A stretch of 15,451 bases of DNA. Source: Chloroflexi bacterium UBA5177 (GTDB lineage: Bacteria; Chloroflexota; UBA5177). Positions within the stretch are counted from its first letter, which is position 1. The number at the start of each line of letters is the position of its first letter. The DNA is taken from contig DHWR01000074.1 of assembly GCA_002413265.1 (NCBI GenBank), positions 1 to 15,451 on the forward strand, given 5' to 3'. The notes below the pieces were generated by a model that saw nothing but the letters and a program-made list of their open reading frames with translations, searched no databases and was not told the origin of the DNA. The translations under genes and the position numbers were made by a program. Shown one piece after another: positions 6,853 to 12,307 of the stretch.

Positions 6853-7248
6853 ATGATCGATCAGAAGCTAGGTGAAGAGCTGCGCAAGCAGCTCCTACAG
6901 GATCGCGAGCGGATCCAAGGCGAGATAGAGAATCTAAGCGCTGGAGGCGTCCGTGGGGATGCTTTTCTAGATGACGAAACTGATGCTGTGGACCAGCATC
7001 CTGCCGACGATGGATCGGAGCTATTCGAACGTGAAAAGAATCTGACGGTGCGCCGCATGCTCGAGTCCGAACTCGATGGAATCAAGGACGCGTTGATCAA
7101 GATGGACAACGGCACGTATGGGTTATGCGAGATCTGTGGCAAGCTGATCCCCGAGAAGCGCCTTCGTGCCTATCCAGCAGCAAAGCACGACGTCGAGTGC
7201 CAGGCGAAGCTCGAGAAAATGGGCCAGCGCGCGGCCACCGGAGCCTGA
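6853..7248 (+). CDS. DksA/TraR-family zinc-finger-like regulator with a Cys-to-Asp change
   Basis: The start is ATG 6853, with AGGAG 8 nt upstream; the long in-frame extension upstream is a shadow of the propeller gene. The protein has 131 residues. An N-terminal helical region (1-30) and an acidic middle (DDETDAVDQHPADDGSE) precede a helix leading to the finger. The finger reads YGLCEICGKLIPEKRLRAYP...HDVECQAKLE: Cys92 and Cys95 form the first pair, while the second pair is Asp113-x-x-Cys116. In E. coli DksA the pattern is CxxC-x17-CxxC, and the spacing here places Asp113 exactly on the third cysteine. Family members bind RNA polymerase through the secondary channel and adjust transcription during stress, some together with ppGpp. 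Whether zinc is still bound (possibly with Asp113 or His112) is open. It is transcribed in the same direction as the propeller gene, 89 nt downstream. Confidence 0.88.
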   Translation: MIDQKLGEELRKQLLQDRERIQGEIENLSAGGVRGDAFLDDETDAVDQHPADDGSELFEREKNLTVRRMLESELDGIKDALIKMDNGTYGLCEICGKLIPEKRLRAYPAAKHDVECQAKLEKMGQRAATGA

Positions 7249-7460
7249 GCCAGCCATTACCCCGTCGCAGCAGGGGCGAACGCCGGCGTCACTGAAGGGT
7301 GGCGCCCTGCGTTTGGCTGCAGCGTCACCTCCCCCGCGCTCTACGACTGCTCTAGCCGCACCGGTGCGTCGCCGTATCGCTGCCCTTGCCGCGCGGTGCG
7401 GGAGAATGCCAATGCCCAGAGATATCACCAGGCGCATCTCACCGCGGCATTATGCCGCCC
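7249..7460. other. stretch without a convincing gene after the dksA-like gene
   Basis: Frames on both strands here are rich in Arg, Ala, Pro and Ser and look like chance translations. Two weak hairpins occur without T tracts: CCCC/GGGG around 7260-7276 and AGGG/CCCT around 7296-7308. I see no RNA gene. Confidence 0.5.
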
Positions 7461-7488
7461 TTGACAACGACGAAAAACCGTTTATAGT
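7461..7488 (+). promoter_or_regulatory. near-consensus sigma70-type promoter
   Basis: TTGACA (7461-7466) is a perfect -35. TATAGT (7483-7488) is a 5-of-6 match to the -10, with a 16-nt spacer. Predicted start is near 7495. It is the best promoter in the window, and it faces a stretch holding only the small ORF at 7527-7778. Confidence 0.7.
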
Positions 7489-7526
7489 GGCGATTAAGGA
7501 CACGGAACCCGGCTGGGAGGTGAGAG

Positions 7527-7778
7527 TTGGAGACATGCAGGTGTGGCGTACCGTTGCGTCAGTTCTGGGTATGGAAGGACACCAACGACGTTCTGCATGC
7601 GTCGAGCTTTTTGCCCTCGCACGGCACGATCCGATCTCTGTATGCCGCCACGACCCGCGACGCGCTCCTACCAATTGTCTTTGACCCTCGCATGCCCAAG
7701 CACGACGTCCACGACGCCAACAACCCCGGTCAAATTTGGGAAGGGCGCTGCTCAACACTACTCCAGGCAGCAGGCTAG
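7527..7778 (+). CDS. small protein of unknown function (83 residues)
   Basis: TTG 7527 is preceded by GGGAGG (7515-7520) with a 6-nt spacer, about 32 nt downstream of the predicted start of the strong promoter at 7461-7488. The translation keeps a high share of G or C in third codon positions, most clearly from about residue 17 onward. It contains WVWKDTNDVLHAS and LLPIVFDPRMPKHDVHDANN. Its TAG (7776-7778) shares the CTAG palindrome with the stop of the convergent XRE gene (7775-7777). There is no membrane helix or known motif; cysteines are at 4, 6 and 74. I do not recognise a family. It could be a small real gene, the tail of a broken gene (other frames upstream read on briefly), or chance. 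A second candidate start is the TTG at 7554. Confidence 0.45.
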   Translation: METCRCGVPLRQFWVWKDTNDVLHASSFLPSHGTIRSLYAATTRDALLPIVFDPRMPKHDVHDANNPGQIWEGRCSTLLQAAG

Positions 7779-8239
7779 TCGGGCGAACCTTCCTCCGACG
7801 GAAGCAAGGTACGAGCGAGAACCAGCAGCGACACCTGCTGATCGCTTCGTAGCAATCTGGCCGCGCGATAGAGATCGAAAGCTGTCTCATCCTTCGACGG
7901 ATCGACGCCTTCAAGATAGTCAGAACCGGCCTCACGCACTCCTAGCGGAAGCGACGGTTGAGCGTTGGGAACCTCGCCCGTATTTGGTCCAAGCTGCGTT
8001 GCCACGCGCATGTAGAGCTCCGAAAGCGGAGCGTCAAGAGCGTTCGCCAGGCTCAAGAGCGAATGCGTCGACGGGTCCTTTTCTCCTCGTTCTATCTCTC
8101 CAAGGAAGACCGGAGAAATCCCCGAGCGCGCCGCCAGATCCCGGCGAGACAGGCGCTTCCACAGGCGATATCGCCGGATAACCGTTCCCCAGACGCGCAG
8201 GACCAGTTGCTCAGCTTGCGGCCTCACTCGGTCTTCCAT
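7775..8239 (-). CDS. XRE-family transcriptional regulator
   Basis: ATG at 8239 on the - strand is preceded by GGAAG 6 nt upstream. The protein has 154 residues. The N-terminal Cro/C1-type helix-turn-helix is clear: LSRRDLAARSGISPVFLGEIERGEKDPST, then LLSLANALDAPLSELY (about 28-75). The sequence is somewhat like ClgR-type regulators, but I do not assign it there. The C-terminal half is helical, with no recognised domain. It is divergent from the HTH gene at 8317. The 77-nt gap holds a TATAAT, a candidate - strand promoter and a 15-bp palindrome, the likely operator. Autoregulation is probable by family habit. Its target beyond the gap is unknown; the convergent small ORF at 7527-7778 ends on its stop codon. 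Confidence 0.88.
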   Translation of the reverse strand: MEDRVRPQAEQLVLRVWGTVIRRYRLWKRLSRRDLAARSGISPVFLGEIERGEKDPSTHSLLSLANALDAPLSELYMRVATQLGPNTGEVPNAQPSLPLGVREAGSDYLEGVDPSKDETAFDLYRAARLLRSDQQVSLLVLARTLLPSEEGSPD

Positions 8240-8254
8240 GTCCTGCTTCCGCCA

Positions 8255-8260
8255 TATAAT
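8255..8260 (+). promoter_or_regulatory. -10 element for the excisionase-type HTH gene
   Basis: TATAAT is a perfect -10. Predicted start is near 8267, right before the palindrome at 8273-8287. The -35 region (about 8232-8237, TCTTCC) is poor, so an activator may be needed. Confidence 0.5.
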
Positions 8261-8272
8261 TTAGTGATCTCG

Positions 8273-8287
8273 TATGCCCTGGGCATA
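8273..8287. promoter_or_regulatory. palindrome TATGCCCTGGGCATA, candidate operator of the divergon
   Basis: Two perfect 7-bp half-sites (TATGCCC/GGGCATA) surround one T. The site lies just downstream of the + strand start predicted from TATAAT and reaches the -10 of the - strand promoter candidate. A regulator bound here would control both genes, as expected for an XRE dimer. Confidence 0.6.
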
Positions 8288-8315
8288 TCCTACGGCGAAA
8301 TCAAAGGTCCGTCAA
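8287..8315 (-). promoter_or_regulatory. candidate promoter of the XRE gene
   Basis: Read on the - strand, TTGACG (8315-8310) and TAGGAT (8292-8287) are 17 nt apart. The predicted start is near 8280, in the centre of the palindrome. The -35 overlaps the 5' flank of the divergent gene's GTG at 8317. Confidence 0.45.
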
Positions 8316-8316
8316 C

Positions 8317-8724
8317 GTGTCTTCTCCGCTCGCACGCTTCGCCTTCGTCGACTCGGTCCACGCCGCCGAGGTTCTGCACGTAACGCAGGACGCAGTGCTG
8401 GATTGGATCGACGCCGGGAAGCTCAAGGCGTATGGCGGCAAACCGACGAACCCTTTCTTGCGAAGCAGTGATGTGGCCGCCCTTGCCTCGGAGCTCGGGG
8501 TTTCCGACGACGAACCGCCAAAGCGAAGCAAGAGTGCGAGCGCAAAAGTCCAGCAGCGCGTGACGGCGGATGCTCGCTGGTCGGATGTCTCGATCGATGA
8601 GATCCGTGACTGGGCGCGGCGCGCGGATAGCGCGCGAAGACAGGCCGCGAGGACGGCAGCGCTAACCGCTCGCCAGAGGCTGGACGACCTGCTGTCAATC
8701 CTCGAGGAGCTCTCTGCAGGGTAG
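8317..8724 (+). CDS. MerR/excisionase-type helix-turn-helix protein
   Basis: The start is GTG 8317, with AAAGG about 9 nt upstream. The protein has 135 residues. The N-terminal half (about 9-62) shows a winged HTH of the excisionase (HTH_17) type: VDSVHAAEVLHVTQDAVLDWIDAGKL, then PFLRSSDVAALASELG. A basic linker (PPKRSKSASAKVQQRV) leads to a helical, Arg- and Ala-rich C-terminus ending LDDLLSILEELSAG, perhaps for dimerisation. There is no integrase, att site or phage gene nearby, so despite the domain name it is more likely a DNA-binding regulator than a recombination directionality factor. It is divergent from the XRE gene with a shared regulatory gap, and convergent with the aminotransferase gene. 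Confidence 0.8.
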   Translation: MSSPLARFAFVDSVHAAEVLHVTQDAVLDWIDAGKLKAYGGKPTNPFLRSSDVAALASELGVSDDEPPKRSKSASAKVQQRVTADARWSDVSIDEIRDWARRADSARRQAARTAALTARQRLDDLLSILEELSAG

Positions 8725-8750
8725 AGTCGCTTGCAGGTAGTTCAGGAGCT

Positions 8751-8787
8751 GGGGCCTCTCGGCCCATTTGGGTATCGCGGAGGCCCT
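8751..8787. terminator. possible bidirectional terminator hairpin
   Basis: GGGCCT (8752-8757) pairs with AGGCCC (8781-8786), enclosing a CCC-ATTT-GGG hairpin (8763-8772). It sits between two convergent genes, the right arm reaching the aminotransferase stop. No T tract is present on either side. Confidence 0.3.
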
Positions 8788-9959
8788 CATCTTGGTGCTT
8801 GGATCCGGTCGATCTCGGCCATCAAGCCGTCCACGTCTTCCTCAGTGTTGAAAAAGTGGGGAGATATCCGGAGCAGACCGGGGCGGTAGTCGACTGTGAA
8901 GCCCCGCGTCTTGAGGTCTTCGACCGTCTCGTTCGGCCGCTCGAGCCGGAGCATCACGACACCGCCGCGCTCACCCGCGTCTTCGGGTGACACGATCTGA
9001 TATCCCGACCCGCGTGCCAGCTGAATTACCCGATCGGTAAGCGACTGAATGCGCCCGTAGATGCGTTCGGGTGACACCTCGAGGATCATGTCCATCCCTG
9101 CCACCCCTGAGTACGCGGTTGGCACGGAAGGAGTCCCCATCTCGAAACGGTCTGCGGTTGTCGCGGGCTCGAAGTTCAAGGTATCGAAGGCGAACTGATC
9201 TCGAGATGCAAACCAGCCCGTTGCGGACGGCCGCAATTCAGCGAGAAGTTCCGCACGCACGTAGATGAAAGTGAGGCCGGGTCCGCCCAAAAGCCATTTC
9301 AGGACGCCTCCGACGTAAAAGTCCACTCCCAGCGCCTTCACGTCGACCGGAAAAACTCCGACCGAGTGGTAGCCATCGACCAGGACTTTGGCTCCGCTCT
9401 CGTGTGCGAGATCGGAGATTTCGCGAATGGGTTGTATGGCCCCGGTGGCGTAGAAGGCATGCGACGTGGCGACCAGCTCCACGCTCTCGTCCACCGCCTC
9501 TTGATATGCCTCCAACGGTACGCGGATCTGGTCGTCTGACCGCGCGAAGCGCACTTCGGCCCCGCTCCGCTGCCTCGCGAGCCACTGATACGCGATCGTC
9601 GGAAAGTCTAGCTCTGCACAAACCACCGCCGGGCGGTCATCGTATGAGAAGCAGCTGGCGATGGTTGAGAGCGCCGATGATATGGAGTGGCTAACGGTGA
9701 CTTCGTGCGGTTGCGCACCGATGAGACGCGCAAACCGCTGTTTTGCTTCGTCCAGCTTGGGCATCCACAGTTGCCACCATGCCGGCGCCCCGCGCGCCGA
9801 CCAATCCTCCTGATACTGGAGTAATGCTGCTTCCGCGCGTCGGCTGGGCGGACCCAGGGAGCAGCTGTTCAAGTAAACCGTGTGATCGAAGATCCGAAAT
9901 TCGGACCGATATGCGGCGGCTTCCTCCTCAGAGATCGGTCGAATAGCGGTCTCAGTCAC
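8787..9959 (-). CDS. class V PLP-dependent aminotransferase, kynureninase/cysteine desulfurase-like
   Basis: GTG at 9959 on the - strand has GGAG 7 nt upstream. The protein has 390 residues, normal for fold-type I class V enzymes. Visible features include the N-terminal VYLNSCSLGPPSR (substrate region), VTVSHSISSAL, Asp195 in VLVDGYHSVG (contacts the PLP ring nitrogen), and Lys221 in VGGVLKWLLGGPG (Schiff base). The K-W-L-x-GGPG pattern is closer to kynureninase-like members than to IscS/SufS. No cysteine desulfurase active-site loop is evident, so it is probably not the sulfur donor for the erpA system. Substrate cannot be told; no tryptophan-degradation genes are nearby. It is divergent from the receiver-like gene and convergent with the HTH gene. 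Confidence 0.88.
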   Translation of the reverse strand: MTETAIRPISEEEAAAYRSEFRIFDHTVYLNSCSLGPPSRRAEAALLQYQEDWSARGAPAWWQLWMPKLDEAKQRFARLIGAQPHEVTVSHSISSALSTIASCFSYDDRPAVVCAELDFPTIAYQWLARQRSGAEVRFARSDDQIRVPLEAYQEAVDESVELVATSHAFYATGAIQPIREISDLAHESGAKVLVDGYHSVGVFPVDVKALGVDFYVGGVLKWLLGGPGLTFIYVRAELLAELRPSATGWFASRDQFAFDTLNFEPATTADRFEMGTPSVPTAYSGVAGMDMILEVSPERIYGRIQSLTDRVIQLARGSGYQIVSPEDAGERGGVVMLRLERPNETVEDLKTRGFTVDYRPGLLRISPHFFNTEEDVDGLMAEIDRIQAPR

Positions 9960-10007
9960 GTGGCTTCTCCTACGCCCCCGCCTGGACTCAGAATAGTACA
10001 GTGGACG

Positions 10008-10364
10008 GTGATTGACGTTCTCGCCGTGTCTACGGATCTATTCTTCGCGTCGCGCATTCAATCAGCTGCCAGGGCCGCCGGACGCTCTGTCCGATTTGTC
10101 TCTTCGCTCGAAGCAGCAGCAGGTCTGAGATGCAGACTGGCCCTCGTGGATCTCGACGCAGCCATCGACGTGCCGGCAATCATCGCACTACTGAAATCAA
10201 ATGGGGCCGAAACTGTGGTCGCTTTCGGGCCGCATCTCGACACTCAGGCCCGCAAAGTTGCTCGTGCCGCGGGAGCAGACAGAGTTCTCGCCAAGTCAAA
10301 GTTCGTGGTGGAGCTTCCACGACTGCTCATGGCCACCTCGGGTCGAACAGTGGCGCGAGAGTGA
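10008..10364 (+). CDS. stand-alone response-regulator receiver-like protein
   Basis: I start at GTG 10008, where the first strand (IDVLAVSTDLFFASRI) begins. The longer frame back to 9882 runs into the divergent aminotransferase gene. The protein has 118 residues, one CheY-like domain only. Asp48 (LALVDLDA) sits at the phosphoacceptor position and Lys96 (RVLAKSKF) near the conserved lysine. At the N-terminus only Asp10 of the usual acidic pair is present, and the Ser/Thr switch region reads VVAFGPHLD. So it is a degenerate receiver: phosphorylation is possible but unproven. There is no output domain. Its TGA (10362-10364) overlaps the GTG of the Nudix gene (GTGA), so the two are translated together. 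The Shine-Dalgarno is weak (GGAC). Confidence 0.75.
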   Translation: MIDVLAVSTDLFFASRIQSAARAAGRSVRFVSSLEAAAGLRCRLALVDLDAAIDVPAIIALLKSNGAETVVAFGPHLDTQARKVARAAGADRVLAKSKFVVELPRLLMATSGRTVARE

Positions 10365-10840
10365 CGAAACGCTGGCGTTACAATCTTCTTCGCTGGCTGG
10401 GACGTGCAGTAACTCGGACCGCTGCTGCCATCACCCTTGAGCAAATGCCGCCATTTGTTTCGGCATCGGCAGTGGTCGTGCAGGACGGCCGGATCCTCGC
10501 AGTTGTTGATGCCATACTCGGTGAGCCCATCTTGCCGGGCGGCCACCTCACCTGGCGTGAATCACCCGAGGAAGGCTGCAAGCGGGAGGTCCGCGAGGAG
10601 ACTGGACTCATCGTCGAGTTGGATGGTCTGACGGGAGTGTATTCAGGACGGGAACGTGCAGGTGAACTGGGAATCGTCCGTCTTGTCTATCGAGGGCATA
10701 CAACCGGCGGCACCCTGAGATCGTCAGCCGAAGGCGATGCTCTCTGGATGCCCGAGGAGGACTTTAGTCGCCGGTCGAGTCGGGACGGACCCATCCTGCG
10801 GGAGACGATGGATCTCGTGCCACATCCTGACTTGCGGTGA
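10361..10840 (+). CDS. Nudix hydrolase
   Basis: GTG 10361 overlaps the receiver stop in GTGA; the longer frame upstream is a shadow. The protein has 159 residues. The Nudix box G-x5-E-x7-REVREETGL is complete at about 61-83 (GHLTWRESPEEGCK then REVREETGL), so the Mg-binding glutamates are intact. It is preceded by the core strands SASAVVVQDGRILAVVDA and LPGG. Nudix enzymes cleave nucleoside diphosphates linked to another group (nucleotide sugars, oxidised NTPs, NADH, ADP-ribose); the substrate here cannot be told. A short basic N-terminal helix (KRWRYNLLRWLGR) precedes the domain and might bind membrane or nucleic acid. The last 77 bases overlap the convergent DinB-like gene. Confidence 0.88.
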   Translation: MTKRWRYNLLRWLGRAVTRTAAAITLEQMPPFVSASAVVVQDGRILAVVDAILGEPILPGGHLTWRESPEEGCKREVREETGLIVELDGLTGVYSGRERAGELGIVRLVYRGHTTGGTLRSSAEGDALWMPEEDFSRRSSRDGPILRETMDLVPHPDLR

Positions 10841-11339
10841 GAGGCTCGTCAAGATCCGGGCCGCTGCCTGTCTCGTAAAATTGCTTCCGACACTCTGCCA
10901 GACTCGTCGTGTGCCGTCTATCCTCAGCCACGTGCTGCCTCACGAGGTCGAGCAGCCCGGCGGGCCAGCTTTCTCCCGCTTGTTCCAGAATGGCGATGGT
11001 CTGGGCCCGGTTGTGTTCGAAATCGTTTTGATCCTCGGGCTCTTCATCAACCTCTTCGCTTAGCGGAAGTGGCACCACTTCTTCAGCCGGCTTGAGGGTC
11101 GACGTATCGATGCCGAGGGTCTGAGCGTACCTCTCCTGGTACTCGTCCTCGGATCGGGTCATCTCAGCAACAATGTCCGCTACGCTGCGATCGTCACACT
11201 TGGCGGTCTTGCGCGTCTCTTCATCCAGATCTCCGATCTGGACGTGCATCTGGCCGAGTGTGTATTTGAGCTCGGTTAGCAGAAATGTCGCCTCCGAGAT
11301 CGTTTCGCTTACAGTGTCGGTTGGTACTTGTGTATCCAA
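10764..11339 (-). CDS. DinB-like four-helix protein
   Basis: TTG at 11339 on the - strand is preferred because AGGGAG lies 8 nt upstream; the GTG at 11348 would be only 1 nt from it. The protein has 191 residues. It looks like the DinB/YfiT-like four-helix family: an N-terminal helix (ETISEATFLLTELKYTLG), DRSVADIVAEMTRSEDEYQERYAQ, an acidic loop, and a C-terminal LLDLVRQHVAEDRRHTTSLAECRK. The last segment carries two His of the usual metal triad. The His normally found in the second helix seems replaced (VAEM), so the metal site may be incomplete. Family members include thiol-dependent metalloenzymes of detoxification; function here unknown. The 3' end overlaps the Nudix gene in antisense by 77 bases. 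Confidence 0.7.
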   Translation of the reverse strand: MDTQVPTDTVSETISEATFLLTELKYTLGQMHVQIGDLDEETRKTAKCDDRSVADIVAEMTRSEDEYQERYAQTLGIDTSTLKPAEEVVPLPLSEEVDEEPEDQNDFEHNRAQTIAILEQAGESWPAGLLDLVRQHVAEDRRHTTSLAECRKQFYETGSGPDLDEPLTASQDVARDPSSPAGWVRPDSTGD

Positions 11340-11369
11340 GACGCACACTCCCTTTCACCGGAGACTGCA

Positions 11370-12134
11370 GTGAGATTGATGACGCTGAACATTTGGAACT
11401 ACAACAAGCCGTGGAAAGAGCGCAGGCGCATCATCTCTGAATTGATTATGCACGCTGACCCGGATGTAGTCTGCTTGCAAGAAACCCGCCACGATTTTCG
11501 CTTCGAAGGGGGACTGGGCCAGGGGGAGCAGATCGCTGCCCTCACCGAGCGGCACGCCACAAGCCGGGCGGCTCAGGTGTACTGGCCGTTCCCGAGACTG
11601 GACGAGGGGCTGACGACCCTAACTCGCGTGTCGCCTGAACGCGTGATGATCGAGGAGCTCTCGCAGGTTCCAGACGAGCGCGCCGACGAGAACCGGCGAG
11701 TATGTCTGGGAGTAACCGTGGCCGAGGGCGGCTCAGAGATCGATGTCTTCAATACGCATTTTTCCCTGGGTGAACGTGCGCGTCTACTCAATGCTTGCGA
11801 GACTTTTTCCTTCATCTCCACGCAGGCTGCCCGTCCGGCGCTGCTCTTCGGCGACCTTAATTGCAGACCGGATACGGATCCGATCCGCTTCCTGCGCGGG
11901 GAGATTGAAGTAGACGGGGCCACCGGCGACCTCGTGGACTGCTGGACGGAAGCGAATCCCGCAGACGCAGGCTTCACCTTCGCGAGCTTCAACCCCTACC
12001 ACCGCATAGACTACGCTCTCTCGCGCAACCTGGCTGGGAGAGTACGGCGAGCGGAGATTGTGGGGCAGGAGGCTTCGGCCGGCATCTACGCGTCGGACCA
12101 CCTCGGCATCCTGATCGAAGTCGGCCTCTCGTAA
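11370..12134 (+). CDS. endonuclease/exonuclease/phosphatase (EEP) family metal-dependent hydrolase
   Basis: The start is GTG 11370, with GGAG 6 nt upstream; the frame extends back to 11328 but that would cover the divergent gene's start. The protein has 254 residues. All EEP landmarks are visible in order: MTLNIWN (Asn7), VVCLQETR (Glu38, metal), FNTHFS (His130), LLFGDLNCRPD (Asp162, Asn164), HRIDYAL (Asp214) and ASDHLGI (Asp243-His244). The active site therefore appears complete for Mg-dependent phosphodiester or phosphomonoester cleavage. The fold serves exonuclease III, sphingomyelinase and inositol-phosphatase families; lacking a signal peptide, this is probably a cytoplasmic enzyme. Substrate unknown. 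Only 30 bases separate it from the divergent DinB-like gene. Confidence 0.88.
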   Translation: MRLMTLNIWNYNKPWKERRRIISELIMHADPDVVCLQETRHDFRFEGGLGQGEQIAALTERHATSRAAQVYWPFPRLDEGLTTLTRVSPERVMIEELSQVPDERADENRRVCLGVTVAEGGSEIDVFNTHFSLGERARLLNACETFSFISTQAARPALLFGDLNCRPDTDPIRFLRGEIEVDGATGDLVDCWTEANPADAGFTFASFNPYHRIDYALSRNLAGRVRRAEIVGQEASAGIYASDHLGILIEVGLS

Positions 12135-12307
12135 GCGACATCGCCCCGAGTTCTATTAATCTTGAAGTCTCTGTCGCGGCGTCGACGCGGGCGGAGTCCT
12201 GAAGACCCGCGAGTGGGGCGCGCAGTGGGGTTCCGCGATCTGTTCGGCCGGTGCTGCCCACTGGCCGCGGGCCGCTATGCTGAAAACGTGTGGTGAGGGA
12301 GGGCAGT
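12135..12307. other. intergenic region upstream of pepF
   Basis: A non-coding gap of about 170 bases between the EEP gene and pepF. It contains a TATGCT (12276-12281) that may serve as a -10 and the Shine-Dalgarno GGGAGGG (12297-12303). No -35, RNA gene or terminator with a T tract is seen. Confidence 0.4.

Noticed and set aside
7450..7935. 161-codon - strand frame and 7543-8181 + strand frame
   Set aside because: Both are shadows around the XRE gene, basic and low in sense; the XRE frame explains 7775-8239.
8317..8724. Prophage or integrative element, suggested by the excisionase-type HTH domain
   Set aside because: No integrase, att repeats, tRNA, or phage genes in the window; the domain is common in ordinary regulators.
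8787..9959. Cysteine desulfurase (IscS/SufS) feeding the erpA system
   Set aside because: The Lys region matches kynureninase-like enzymes better, no catalytic-Cys loop is evident, and the gene is over 3 kb away on the other strand.
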